64,000 bases of DNA from Limnomonas spitsbergensis (lineage: Eukaryota > Chlorophyta > Chlorophyceae > Chlamydomonadales). The stretch spans positions 1,116,001-1,180,000 of the forward strand of contig JAYJMM010000116.1 in assembly GCA_037349105.1 (NCBI GenBank), read 5' to 3'. A program made the position numbers and the translations under genes. Below the pieces are notes generated by a model. The model was given only the letters and a program-made list of their open reading frames with translations, did no database searches and had not been told where the DNA came from. Each line of letters opens with the position of its first letter. The first letter of the stretch is position 1. This document shows, piece by piece, positions 1 through 12,084 of this stretch.

Positions 1-149
1 GCGATACATAGCAGGCAGAGGTTTTATTTCTCTCTCGAGAATGTGTTTTTCAGGGAGGGTTGAGGGGGGGGCGTCTTTACCAGATTTTGGTGGCAGTGGT
101 GCGGCAGAGGGTGGGGCGGTGTTAAACGTTTGAAGATGCTGCGGCGATT

Positions 150-410
150 GGGTGTGGTAGTGTGTAACAGATGAAGTTGTTGTGGCAGGGAGGGGGTTGG
201 TGAACCCGATTATCGTGATGTTACGTAAATGGGTGTGGCAGTGTATGCAGAAGTTGCGGACGAGGGTGTGTCAGTGTGTTATAGATGAAAGTGATGTTGT
301 GGCAGGGAGGGGTCGGTGCACAGGAGTCTCGTGGTGTTGCGTCAAGAGGCTGTGTCAGTGTTGCGTCAGAGGCTGTGTCGGTGTTGCGTAGGAGGCTGTG
401 TCAGTGTGCA
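150..410. repeat. Short degenerate tandem repeats
   Basis: A 23-bp unit beginning GGCTGTGTCAGTGTTGCGTC is repeated three times from about 348 to 410. A longer segment ending in GTTGTGGCAGGGAGGGG appears near 155-200 and again near 270-315. The region lies in what should be an intron of the TGD1-like gene, which is on the minus strand and continues off the left edge. No TGD1 exon downstream of position 780 was recognised here. Confidence 0.55.
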
Positions 411-549
411 ATATAAAATAGGTGCTCCAGCAGAGGGTGGGTCAGGGCAGCAGGATCTTGAAGGAGTTCAAGTTGAAAAACTGTTAAATCAACGTTTAGG
501 AGGACATCCGAAAACGTAGAGCGTCAACTTAATGTCGAATCTCGTCACA

Positions 550-620
550 GACCTGGAGCACATCATGCCCCCCACTTGGATTGGGAAGGCCATGCAAGCC
601 ACCCTCTCATCAAAATCTAC
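550..620 (-). repeat. Decayed copy of TGD1 exon 3 end plus donor
   Basis: On the minus strand this segment resembles the last 20 or so bases of TGD1 exon 3 followed by its GTGGGGGGCA donor. The real sequence translates as GMVFTIQ before the donor and the copy as CMAFPIQ. It lies about 200 bp downstream of the real exon in transcript order. It is read as a donor-side duplication within the intron, not as a used exon, because nothing after it continues the family sequence. Confidence 0.5.
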
Positions 621-779
621 ATTCCAGTGCACAGCTTTAATTGTACACAACCTGACAAAAACCATTTAACCCTGAATCACTTCACCCTCATCACACAAAC
701 CTCCCACAATATTCAAGTAATAACACAAACATACGGACATACCACATGAGTACTTGCGAAGGCACCTCCTGCCCCCCAC

Positions 780-3696
780 CTGGATGGTGAAGACCATGCC
801 CACAAAAGCGGCCGTCAGCAGCGCCACCCCCAGGGAGCTCGGCCCAACGAGCTTCAACTGATCCGCCGTGTTCTTCCAGTGGATCTTCCCTGAGCACACA
901 GTGAGCATATATCATATGTGTGAACACATGTGTGGGGTAGTGGGTTGTGTGGGGGGGGTCTATGTGAGAAAGGGGAGGGCGTGCGTGCATGAGTGTCCAG
1001 AAGGAGGACAGCTTTAAACAAAAATCACAGAGTTCCTCCAGTGGATCTTCCCTGTTCATACAGCAGGCATGTGTCACATGTGTGAGAAAGTGAGTGTGGG
1101 GGGGCAGATGGAGGACGGCATCCAAGAGGTTCCGCAGTGTGCTTCCAGTGGATCTTCCCTGTTCACACTAAGGGCATATGTGTGAGAAAGGCTACGGCCC
1201 TACCCCAAATGCAAAATTAGGGTCCCTCCTAGCCAGGGGGCGGGGGAGGGTGTGGAGGGGATGGAAGATGGCTTACAAGAGGTTCTGAAGTGTTATTCTA
1301 TTGGGTTTTCCTGTATACACAGCAGGGCACATGTCAATATGTGTGAGAAGGGGGCGGGCGGGGGAGGGTGTGGAAGGGATGGAAGATGGCTTACAAGAGG
1401 TTCTGAAGTGTTCGTTCAGCGGATCTTGCCAGCTCACGCAGCAGGGAGGATGTCAGTATGTGTGAGAAAAGGGGGGTATGTGAGTGTGTGGGCGGGTGTA
1501 TGCAAGTGTGTGGGGATGAAGGATGGCCATAAAGAGGGTCTGCATTCTATGGAGGCTCCGGAGGGATCTGAGGGATGCCTATGTCTGACCAGCTTCAGCT
1601 GACGTGCAGCGTTCTGCGAGTAGATCTTGCCTCTACTCTAGACAGCGCGTGTGTACGTAGGGGCGGGGAGGGGAGAGGGGGGAGCGGAGGAAGGTTTTCA
1701 TGAGGTCATGCAGTGCCCCTCTAGTGGATCATGCAAACTCATGAGCAGTATGCTTGAGTGGGGTGTATGTGCGTGGGCAGGGAAGGAGTGGATGGAGGAA
1801 GTTTTTCGTGAGGTTATGCAATGTTCTTCCAGAGGATAATGCATGCTCGCAACAGAGGTCTGTGACTGTGTGTGATGCAGGGGTATGCTTGTACTGGGTG
1901 CATGTGCGCCGGCGGGAAAGGGCCGGATGGAGGAAGCCAGGAAGGCGTTCACAAGTTGTACGCAGTGATTCTTCCTGCCCCCCCCCCTCGCCCGAAGGGG
2001 GGAGTAGGAAGGGGTCCCAAGACAGAGGGAAGGGGCTGGTTTTAGCCCCTGCCCCCCTATTACTTGGGACCCCTCCATAAGATTCCCCTGCAGATGTTCT
2101 TCCAGTGAGCTTTGAACACTCATATCATATCAGTGGGTGCAAATGTTTGTGGCAGGCAAGGAAGTGGATGGATGGAGTTTTTTTGAACACCGGTACCTGT
2201 ACAGCTCTGCTAGGCTTTTAAAAGAGGTTCTGGCACTTTGCACTATGCAGAAGCTCCAGGAGTAGCCGAGGGATGTCTTGAATGGTGGTAAGTGGTTATT
2301 TAGTACTGGCCACCAAAAGGGCGGGGGGCCTCCGGGTCTGGGCCATCTTCTGGGCCATCGGGGACCAAACCACAACCAGCCTCCAGGCGTTGGCCCAAGC
2401 AGCAGGCACCTCGCTGTACCAGGCGCCCACGACCGTAGGCCGTGATGTAGCTGAGCTGTAGCGGAAGCGTGCCAAAGCGAACTGTGCTGGTGGAGGCTGG
2501 ATCTTGATGATGGCCAGTTTTCCTCAACATGCAGTAGACGAGGATGCAAGGCAGCAGTGGCGGATATGATGTTCACAATTTTTTGGGGGCGGGCATCAGC
2601 GCTTTACCCTCAACCATGAACCTGAGGCGGGGCTATGAGGAGACATACTGGGGCTACAGCCCATGAGGGAGTCTACGTGGGAGCTTTTTGGGGCATGGCT
2701 ATGAAAGGATCTACACGGGGCATGGCTATGAGGGGCTGTGGAAGCCCGTCACAGCCAGGTTCCATGCTTGGAGCACGTGCAAAACATTCAAAGCATCATG
2801 TGCAATTTTGTTCGGCCCCGCGACGGCGAGCGTTTTGTCACGGGGCATTGTGTGGGTCATGACACGTGACCTGACAAAGAGCTTGGTCCCAATGCCTATT
2901 TGAGGCGGCTTCTGCTACAGTACAGCTATATCACGGCCCACGTCCGGGGAGAATTGGTGTGGCAAGCCATACTGTTTGGGCCACCGGACGGACGCTGGTC
3001 AAGGTTTTAGTCCACATTGGCCCAGTGGTGGCTGGGCCAGACAGCCTGCCTAAGTTGGCCTGACACACGCTAAAATAACGCTAGGATTGTGACACCCAAA
3101 CGCTAGGCCCCGCACAGTCTCTGCATGCATGTGATGCCACCATGGTGGGGTCTCGCCATTGGGCTCCATGCAGACCTGGCCTGATGTTGGGCTCGGCTCG
3201 CATGGTTTCGCACCTTGGAAAATACGGAGCATGACCTGGCCTCCGAGCACGAGGCACGCCACTGTGCGGAACACCCACTTGGGGGGCTTGAATCTGTCTA
3301 TGGCTTGAATGATGGCTGCAGCAGCAAAGGGGGCGTGGTTTCATGTGAGCGCCATGCGATATCCCCGCCGCCATGTTGGCTGAAGGGCAGGTGACCTGCC
3401 CCATGCAGCCATGCAGCCCCTGTCGTGTGCAAATTCGCATTCCGTTCAAATTATCACTGCGAAGCTGAGCTGGAGCTCTTGGAAAGTTCACCTTCTGGCG
3501 TCTCAATCACTGGTTTTGATTCTGACGTCTGCGGATCATTCCCGGTGTTTTCATCTGGGCTTGCCGCTGCTTGGGATATCGAAGCGCTCGGTATGAGCAA
3601 GTGTCTGCTGCGCCTTCTCGTCAGCACAGGAATTCTAGAATGACATGAAACGAAGCGCGCTGGTCGCCGCAGCGCTGGCTGCATCAAGCCATTCAT
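780..3696 (-). CDS. TGD1: TGD1/MlaE-type ABC lipid transporter permease (5' part)
   Basis: Three coding exons are visible: 3696-3492, 3315-3214 and 889-780, joining in phase (1, 1, 0). Exon 1 encodes about 68 residues rich in R and S with few acids at the start, which resembles a plastid transit peptide, followed by a linker rich in S and E. Exon 2 ends in ACLVLGGQVMLRI and exon 3 carries GKIHWKNT and LLTAAFVGMVFTIQ. These match the conserved start of the MlaE permease domain in TGD1 proteins (LGGQV, GKIHW, LLTAAFVGM, FTIQ). The TGD1 family forms the membrane part of the TGD1-2-3 importer in the chloroplast inner envelope, which moves lipid precursors from ER to plastid. The remaining two thirds of the domain must lie left of position 1. 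The start ATG at 3696 is the first in an open frame. The intron between exons 2 and 3 is filled with decayed exon-3 copies. Confidence 0.82.
1020..2120 (-). repeat. Array of decayed TGD1 exon-3 acceptor copies
   Basis: Copies of the segment that in the real exon reads CAG then GGAAGATCCACTGG recur on the minus strand. Clear copies sit near 1038 and 1145, and weaker ones near 1296, 1415, 1616, 1731, 1829, 1965 and 2102. Spacing is about 100-200 bp. The two copies nearest the real exon (876-893) keep the acceptor and the first 15 or so coding bases almost unchanged, and similarity falls with distance. All sit in the intron immediately upstream of exon 3 in transcript order. Confidence 0.65.
2321..2470 (-). 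repeat. Dispersed CAGCTACA/GGCCTACGG element, copy 1
   Basis: Minus-strand copy with the head CAGCTACATCACGGCCTACG, then a CTGCTGCTTGGGCC core and a GGTTTGGTCCCCGATGG segment near its end. It lies in the intron between TGD1 exons 2 and 3. Confidence 0.6.
2630..2745 (+). repeat. Short repeat GGGGCATGGCTATGA
   Basis: Three imperfect copies of a GGGGC(AT)GGCTATGA motif followed by AGGATCTACAC-like sequence occur here. No function is visible. Confidence 0.4.
2918..3062 (+). repeat. Dispersed CAGCTACA/GGCCTACGG element, copy 2
   Basis: Plus-strand copy beginning with CAGTACAGCTATATCACGG. It has the GGCAAGC core, a TTTGGGCC(A/G)CCGG block, and ends near CCAGTGGTGGCTGGG and CAGCCTGCCTAA. It is intronic in the TGD1-like gene. 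Confidence 0.55.
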
Positions 3697-5355
3697 CCCC
3701 CTTCCTTCAATTTATGCAAGGAAGAGCATAGACGCAAAACGATTGTTGGGATTAGACCGGCAAGCCCGCGCTCCTGAATGATTGCTATCACGAGGATCGC
3801 TCTGTTGGGATCTAAAAAATCGAGCGGGCAAGCCCACCCCTCGGTAAAGGATGCATCCTGGGATGTGACTCATCACTACCTGACTCAGCAAAAATACCTT
3901 GAGCATACTGATACCAGGGGCTGGTACTGTGTACGCAATTTGCTTACAGACCTGCTCCAGAATGAGTATGCCCCTCTGCCACAAACAGAAGAAAAAAAAT
4001 GCCCAATTAGAACAGGAAACTGATCGGCAAGGAATGCATGCCGCATTCTGCCTGCGGTAGCGCACTAGAGCCCTTGTCCACAGATAGTGCATGCCTGTCA
4101 GTGCAGCGATGCTTTGTCCCCTGGGATTGTGCATGCTGAGCATGTGTTCGTTCAGTGGCACGGTATGTCAGATCAATTGTGGGGGGGACTGGTCCTCAGA
4201 CAGCATAGTAGCATGTCTTCTGGCTGTTACGGTGCTTGAGGCAGCGTCACGGTTTCTCATATCTTCAAGCTAAGCTACAAGATATGGAGACAGAATCATC
4301 TCAATGCCTTCATCGCTGCAACGTCTGTGGCCTGTGAAGCGTCCAGCCATTAACAAACTAACAAAGCATGACTGGCCAGCCATCATGTAAGCTGACACTC
4401 AATAAAAACAAACACTGTTGCATGGATACGCAAACATCCATTTGAGATATATGCACCGTCAGCACTTGGGATATCCACCCATCTAAACCCTCAGACCTTG
4501 GGGTCCTTCAATGAACCCACACCGGCACACCCCATCCAACCAGACAGGACGTCGGAGAGCCCGCAGGCAGGGAATAGATGGAGGCCCTGCATTTTGTACT
4601 TTTACTTGAGCTTTTTGGATTATAGTCTCTTCAGGGGCAGGCGATACGGTTTGCCCGACCTTTGTATTCTTTTTGTTTGGTGGGTGAACTTGCTATCCTT
4701 TCTTTCCTCTTAAGCCCTCTCCCTTGACCTTCCTAGCTGTTTTTTTGTTTGCCGACATCCCCGAGCTTTATTTCATCATGGCCCAGAGGTGTTATGTCAA
4801 CACTGGCAAACCCTGACAGTACAGCCCAACTTGGTCGGTTCCATTAGTTACTTAAACATGGTTCAGCTACTCTCATGCTACATCACTGCCTACGAACAAG
4901 GAGAGCAAGCCCTTACGCCATGTTGCTCTCCATGTAGATCCGTCAAGGTTAGGTCCCTCAGAAGCCCAGACGCAGAAGCCCACCGGCCTGCCATAGCGGC
5001 ACCTGAATTAAGTGATCACAGCATGCCAGCCTTTGCGACAGGTAGACAATCAGACATGCAATTATGTGCGGTCACCCTTTTCACCGCAGTGCATGGGCGC
5101 ATGCCCTCACCCGTCTCAAAATGACACACAGGGAAAAGGATATCTCGTCGCCCTTCGTCCACTCTTCCCAAGTGAACCAAGCACCTCATGTTGACCTTCA
5201 CAGAAAGGCACTAGGGAAGTCCCGCCAGGTTACCCATTCATGTACGGTACATGCACTGTTTTGGCGAGTGTCCCTCCTTGTATGTCCACCCACACATGTG
5301 TGAACTCCCTTCTCAATTACCATGCTCGCTACTGGTCTGGCGTATTCTGCCCACA
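3697..5355. other. Divergent intergenic region, no gene seen
   Basis: This lies between the TGD1-like start (minus strand) and the first recognisable exon of the SR-protein gene (plus strand). Open frames here are short and lack family resemblance. It presumably holds both promoters and possibly an unrecognised 5' exon of the SR gene. Confidence 0.5.
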
Positions 5356-8300
5356 ATGTTTGCATCTAAAGGTGATTTTTTTTCAATTTTCATTAGTTGG
5401 GAAGTGCATGAAGCATGTGTGCCGAATGAATCTGACGCTTCACGGCTCCAACGCGTTCACGCAGTTTACGTCGGAGGATTACGTGCAGACGTGACGCAGC
5501 GAGACGTTGAAGACGGTAAGATAGCATTGCTCAGTGTCACAGGAAGTTCTTCCTGTCGAAGAGTCACTTCCGAAGTTGCTGGAAGCTGAAGTAGCTGGCT
5601 GGTTGCCCAACATACATTCGCGTCTCCCCCGCCCTTGCTTTTGCCCAACAGAGTTCCTGAGGTTTGGACGAATCGACAAGGTGATGAGTACTTGACCTCG
5701 GTCCATTGCGGCTGGTAACACTGGTGTAGTATGAATGATAGAATCTTCGGGGAAATAAGAAATTCTCGGCCCTAATTAATTGTCTCATCCCATCCGATCA
5801 CATCCGCCCTGCACTGGGTGCCCTGGGTGCTGATTGAGTGCGTCGTGGTAGTAGTGCGTGTCAACTACTGCCAAGTGGTCAGCCACTCAGTCTCCTCCCC
5901 GACCTCTCCCATCCACCCGGCGGATTACCAGCAGGGCTGTGCATGCCCCGGGCATTTACCCTTCCCCTACTGCCTGATCTGTGAAAGCCTCTGAATCGCC
6001 CTTTATCGATCTCACTGGCTGGAAGTGTGCTTTGTCTGGCCGCATTCTGACGGAATACTTGTGCAACCTACAATTTGACCTGCTCCGCAGATATGGATTG
6101 CTAGAAACCCCCCAGGTGAGGCTTTGCTGGCAAGAACCAGAAATCTTCAAGATATTCTGCCCCCCCCCGGCCATGACCATTCTTACCAGTTTTCTACTGA
6201 TAGGGAAGGACATTGCTCTGAATGCTTGCAGTACCCGTACTGCTACTTTCATTTGGCGCTTTGATGCCTTTGGGGGTCCAATTTTAGGCAATTCATAATA
6301 TTCCAGTGTTTTAGGGGTTAGTTATCAAGAATATTCAATATATTCCGGTGATGTGACTTTGGGGGTTGAATATTTCCAGAATTCAGAGCAGTTATTGGCA
6401 TCAATGTGCCCCTCTGTCCCCATCTGAATAGGATGCTAAATAGAACTCCATTACATAACATTATCTGATGAGGAGACCTGAAGACAAACATCTGCCACAC
6501 AACATTCACCCGTAGGTTGAAAATATTGTGGTGATTTGGCTGTAGGGGTTCAAGCCGACCCCTAATATCAATGGTGTTACAATTGGGGGTTGTAACCCCC
6601 CAAATTAAGCACCAAAGATAAGTAGCAGTAAGGTATTCAAGCTGTATGTACCAGTAGTCAGAACAATGAGTCGCTGCGGCCTGCGGCCCACCAGCAGGTT
6701 TTGCCTTCATTGACTACGAGGACTACCGAGATGCCGAGGATGCAGTCAGGAGGCTGGACGGTGAGCTGATGGACCTTAGTTCACATGCCTCACTACCCGG
6801 CGGCTACTTTTTAATTTCTTCTTCATCTGGGCCAAGCTCCTGCAACAACCTGCAACAACCTGCAACAACCTGCTTACATGCAACAATATGCAACAACTTG
6901 CAATAATCTGCAACCTGCAACAATCTTCAACAACCTGCAACAACTTGCAACAACATGCAACAACATGCAATGCTCTGCTACAATTTGCAAGAACCTGCAA
7001 CATCCTGCAACAATCTGCATGCATCTGCAACAACCTGCACTACCTGCAACAACCTGCAACCTGCAACCGCGCACAACACTGGCTGCACAGCCGCATGCAA
7101 ACCCGTGGATGTTCCTGCCTTGTGGTCCAGCACACTCAGAGTGTTCCAGCTGACTGAAAATTGGAATCCATGCAGGACTGATCGCTGTCTACTTACAAAA
7201 TAATCAAGAGTAATGTCTCATTATAATCTTGTGGCCAGTGCCCCACTCTTTATCTACCTTACTCAATTGTACAGCTCTAGGGACAGCCTTCTCCTCCTCA
7301 GCTGGGAGGGGGCCTCGTTACTGCTGCCGCTGCTGACCGCCGCAAGGCTCCCCCCATGCACAGCAGCACCTACAAGCCAGCTGCGCTCCAGCTCACACCC
7401 TGCAGCGATGAGTCGTGTCGTCCGCCTCAGCACACCTAGTCCACTTCAGCCTGCACCTAGCAGCCATCTCGCCCCTGCACGCTCGCTGCGCTCCAGTCCA
7501 AATGCAGCAGCGATACGAGTCTTGTCGCCCCCTGCACACCTGCTGCGCTCCAGCGCTCTCCCCTGCGCGCCTGCCACGCTCCAGCCCTCGCCTCAGCACG
7601 CTTCAGTAGCACTATGAGGCTTGTCGCCCCCTGCACGTCTGCTGCGCTCCAGCCCTCCCCCTGCACGCCTGCCATGATCCAGCCTTCGCCAAAGCATGCC
7701 TCAGCAGCACATGTCGTCACTGATGCATACGCTCCAGCCCTTGCTTCGCTCTCGACACATCCACCACACTGGTAGAAGCTGGATGTCCACTCTTTACTTG
7801 TTGGGGATAGACTAATTTACCTTCTGTGCAATGACCAATGTCGTTTGACTGTGTGTATATTTTGAGAAAGCCCATACCATGCTAACCTAGCCCGGCACTC
7901 CTTACTAGCAGTAGCTGCTCTGCTCAGCACAACCACAGATATGCCCGATCAGCACTTTTCCCCTAGTTTCCATTTTTCTATTTATTTGCTTGCAATTTAT
8001 GTGCATGGTGCAGGTGCCTATGGCTGGAAAGTGGAGATCTCGCGCTCCAGGGGCCCTGGTAGTGCTGGATTCGGCCGCAGTAGGGGAGACATGGCGTAAG
8101 TTGATGAAACCCTCAACCCCTTAGAGCCTCCCCCTGGTGCTGGATTCGACCGCAATATATAGAGGAGACATGGCGCAAGTTGATGAAACCCTCAACTCCT
8201 TAAGAGCTTTCCCCTGGTGCTGGATTCGGCCGCAATAGAGGAGACATGGCGTAAGTTGATGAAAGCATGAACGCCTTGCAATACTTCCCCTGTGCTACAT

Positions 8301-9572
8301 TCACCTACAGTAGGGTACCAATGGCATAAGTTGACGAAAACATAACCCCCCTAAGCCCCCCGCGCCCCCCTTCCCCCTGGTGCTGGATTCGGCTGCAATA
8401 GAAGAGACATGACGGAATTTCACATTGATTGCTTCTAGCAGTGACCTATGCTAGGCTTTCGAGGCTATCGAGTCACCCTTTATTAGCCATCAGCTACATT
8501 GGTGGCAAGCAGTAACCCACGCTTAAACCCGTGGTGTTCACCCTTCTTGTTTATCCCACCTCTCATGCATCGCGCCCATCCTTGCCCATGGATGCAGGTG
8601 TTTCGTGTGTGGCGAGTTGGGACATCTGGCGCGCGACTGTCGAGGCGGCCCCCCTCGAAGACCCTACAGGTTAGTGCCGGTGCCCTTGATTGAGAGGCTG
8701 CTATTCTCCCTCCATGATATTCCTCCCCTTGATATCCCCCCCCTCCATGATATTCTCCTTCCATCATATTCTCTCCCCTTTTTCTTGTCGATCCTTCAGT
8801 AGACTGCTGCCGGTGGGGTGCCTTGTAGAGTGCTGGGGGCCTTGGAGCTGCCTAACCCAGATAAATGACGGATTGCTCATCATTTAAAGATATGCACTTC
8901 GATCATTCCAGGCCTTCGAGCAGTACATTGTTATTTAATCCCTTACATCATGATTTCGCACTTTGCACACCTTACCTGTACAGTATCCCCACGGAATTGA
9001 TATACTCCTGACAGGGGGGCCAGTGATACATTTCTGGCTGTCGGCCACTTTAGACAAGCCATCCCGTGAACACCAACGGCGCGATGGGACTAAACTTGGT
9101 CTGGCCTACGGCCGGCGACCCGGCAGCATGGCTGGCCAGATCTGAGGCCCTCAGCTGGAAGCCTGAATATATCTGATATGTTTGTATGATATGTAGCTGA
9201 ATCACGAAAAAATTCTCCTGTCCAACGAGGCGGCCATTCAACCACCGCTTCAAGTGCAGATACAAGTGTACTATATCCCACTACTTTGAGTACAGACTGA
9301 ACGAGTTATAAGAAGCAAATGTCTAACTAGTCTAACTCATTGCATGTATCGTATTGCCTGTTTACCCGTACAGCCCTCCCAGGGGGATGATATCCCCAGG
9401 CCCTTCAAGGCGTTTCAACCGCAGCCCTCCCAGACGCGGATACGACAGCCCGTTCAGGCGGGGGTACGACAGCCCGCCCAGACGCCGGAGCCGCAGCCCC
9501 CCACCCAGGGGAAGGGCGCGCAGCCGCAGCCTGTCCCCTTTCCTTTACCGCCGGAGCAGGAGCCTCTCATAG
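5356..9572 (+). CDS. RSZ22/SRSF7-like SR splicing factor
   Basis: Seven exons join in phase: 5356-5515, 5652-5680, 6091-6115, 6698-6760, 8014-8095, 8598-8669 and 9374-9572, giving about 209 residues. The RRM shows RNP2 (VYVGGL), the DEFLRFG-like helix, IWIARNPPG on a 25-nt micro-exon, and RNP1 (GFAFIDYED). Then come the AYGWKVEISRSRG linker, a perfect CCHC zinc knuckle (C-x2-C-x4-H-x4-C, exon 6) and an RS/RSPP-rich tail. This order is that of plant RSZ21/22 and animal SRSF7, nuclear proteins that bind exonic enhancers and recruit U1 and U2AF. Exons 2-7 are well supported. The start is not: ATG 5356 is in frame but precedes 40 atypical residues, and AAAG/GTGATT just after it could itself be a donor, so a different 5' exon is possible. 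It neighbours genes full of duplicated splice sites, which may be coincidence. Confidence 0.86.
6837..7071 (+). repeat. TGCAACAACC-type tandem repeat in SR intron 4
   Basis: About 23 imperfect units of TGCAACAACC/TGCAACAATC occur in the intron after the RNP1 exon. They create spurious open frames on both strands. Confidence 0.85.
7320..7740 (+). repeat. CTGCGCTCCAGCCCT-type degenerate repeats
   Basis: Imperfect units containing TGCACGCCTGCTGCGCTCCA and GTCGCCCCCTGCAC recur about eight times with roughly 50-75 bp spacing, in the same intron. Several open frames here are repeat by-products. Confidence 0.6.
8125..8420 (+). repeat. Four decayed copies of SR exon 5 end plus donor
   Basis: The end of exon 5 reads GTGCTGGATTCGGCCGCAGT, then GGGGAGACATGGC and the donor GTAAGTTGATGA. 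The same block recurs at about 8132, 8216, 8285 and 8376. The third copy keeps the GTAAGT donor exactly, the second has GCAAGT, and the fourth and fifth are more changed. Copies follow the real exon directly in the intron, spaced about 70-90 bp. None has an intact reading frame continuing the protein. Confidence 0.8.
9030..9200 (-). repeat. Dispersed CAGCTACA/GGCCTACGG element, copy 3 (partial)
   Basis: Minus-strand partial copy. It has a TTCAGCTACATATC head near 9190 and a GCCGGCCGTAGGCC block followed by AAGTTTAGTCCCATCG near 9070-9115. It lies in the last intron of the SR gene. Confidence 0.45.
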
Positions 9573-12084
9573 ACTGCTATCCCTAGGTGCAATTTTCCCA
9601 TTCCATAGGTTGAACGGCGAGGTCAGGAGTTGCTTGCATACGGACATGTTACAGGGCCTGACCCGCACTGGCTGCAGTCCTTGTGCATATTTCCTTTTTT
9701 GTTGTTGACTAGCCTTCGCCCACAACATATACCGGTACTGATTTTCATTTTATGCAGCCAGCAGGCCGAGTTATTATGACATTGCTTGCCTGCTTCTGCG
9801 CAGCTTGTGAGGTGCAGCTGTCGATCACAACGCATCTGTATATCATGAATGTGTGACAGAATAACTGATATTTGAGGTGTGTGTTGGGATTTACTTGGTT
9901 ATTTTGAGGGGAAACCTGTTCGTGTCCCTCAGGGTTCCCCATTGGTTGTACCAAGGGTTTCTTATGGTTTTCCCTGGAGGTGCATGTTAAGCAGACATGT
10001 CGCAGAAGACCCCTCTCCCTGATCTAGAAGCCCCTGAAGGTCTCCGATGGCAGCCGCAAGCAAGGCTCTAACATGTTACAAATAGAATAGTAGCCACACC
10101 AATTAATGGCATGCCTAATGTTGTCACCTTTTGCACGGGGACGGGGATGCCACACTGTCGGTGAAACCAATTATGTTAAAGTATTTTGTCTGGCCGACAG
10201 GCAAATAAAGTCATGACGCGCAGTACGATAGAGGAAAGGCAGAGGGTTTTGAAGGGAATACAAATGAAGATATAATGAATGCCACACACCAGAAAAGCGG
10301 GCCCCGATCGTATGTCTATCCATGCACCCTCTCATGCTGCACTTCGGACCTGCACGGAAAAGAGGGGGGGGGGATTGTGTGACGTGTCGTTAAAAAGACA
10401 AAGTGGCAAGGAATTCAGCTACCATGTGGCCTCTTGTTTCAGTAGGTGTTTACCTTCAACTCCGTGATATATGATTTCTTGCTAGTGAATACATTTTACA
10501 TAAGAAGCTCGAGAACATACAAAGCTGCAGGCCTTGTCAAAGGACTTTTCAGGGGGAACCCAAATTTGGCCCAAATGTTTTTTTAGTAAACCAAACGAGT
10601 AAAGCCAATATTTTCAGGTACAATATAAGAAAACCAACCGTAACAACCAACCGCGTTTAAAAGCAAATTCCGGGATCCAGAAAAAATCAACTCAGAACAA
10701 GAAATCTGACCAAAACTACGGTACCGTCACTGCCATTTGGTCCTCGTCAACTGAATTGTTAAGTCTTAACCCAAGCATCTTAATTGCCCCCCAGCCCAAT
10801 CAAGCCGGTGTCCATTATTGGGCAGTGAGTGCGGATCCAGTTCGCAGCTTGTCTGGCCACTCTGGCACTGCGGTGACATGGGTTGAGTACATAGATTGGC
10901 GATGAAAAGGAATTGAGAATATCCCCCGATTTCCATGACCGTTTCAAGTGGAATGTATCTAGTTCTAAGACCCCTGGACGACCGGTACTAAATCTATAAA
11001 ATAATAGTTCAGGGCTGAGAACACGTATGTAAGATCCATATGCCTCACAGTTGGTGTGGACTGTGGACTGACTTGGTGCACCTCTTACCGGCTGCTTGTA
11101 AGATACCGTAAATATGAGACTGGGTGGCTGAATCCTTACCTGTGCCTGCGCCAACGCAATGTTCGCTTCTGGTGAAAGTGTGCATGCATGGGCTTTTCTG
11201 CTTTGGAGTTTGGAGGGCGAATGAGTGGCTGAACCTAAAGGATTGAAATGGCCTCGTCGTACTCATTGGAATGAAGATTTCACAGCCCAGCGGAGAATCA
11301 CGTTCGATGCATGGGGCACGTGCCTGCACACCGTTTTGAAAAATCTAGCGATTGACAGTGCTTGAGCTTAAGCTGAGATACCTTTGGATCCGTTTCTTAA
11401 AGATACCTGAAAGACGGCAGGACAACGGCATTTACTCTCTCAACCCACGAGCCTTACCTGTTTCGCCGGATGAACAACGCAGTCCTCTCTTCTTTCAAAA
11501 TTTGAATTCCACACCAGGATTGTTCTTTGGTTCATGAGGAAGGCATACATGCAGGACGGCCGAAAAATGAGAAAATAAGAACCTTGACACCGACACCAGG
11601 GTTGCCCCCTGCTTGACACTGTTGAAGGACGGTAACGACAGGCAATTGCCTGATTGATGTTGATTTATACGAAATTCACACACCTGTTCGTACACTTCAT
11701 GTATAAACCTTGCTCCATGCCCATGCCCAGTCAATACCTACCCCTCTACTCCGTATCCAGGTCCCTGCACCTGCCCCCTTACTCGGCGCTGATTTCAAAC
11801 TTAATTACGGTCGCCAATTTAGCATTGGTTTGCCTTTGCTGTGACACATGATACTCTAACAAGTGTGCGGCTGACTGAAATCCTAAACAACGGAGTGCAA
11901 TTCAAATTCAAATCCGCGGTCGTCACTCTGAAGGGGGCGCTAAATCGGCCTCTTGCCTGGTAGTTTGCACATCGTCCATGTGATAGTGATCAAATTGAAA
12001 TCCGTGCACCTGGCTCCGAAGCAGAGGACCATGTCGATTGAATTTCGTCGAATTTGAAGAAGGGCATATTGCACACCGACCCAG
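9573..12084. other. Intergenic region, no supported gene
   Basis: This is the convergent region between the 3' ends of the SR gene and the monooxygenase gene. One 124-codon open frame on the minus strand (11154-10780) has ordinary composition but no recognised motif and no splice continuation. I see no RNA gene or repeat of note. Confidence 0.45.
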
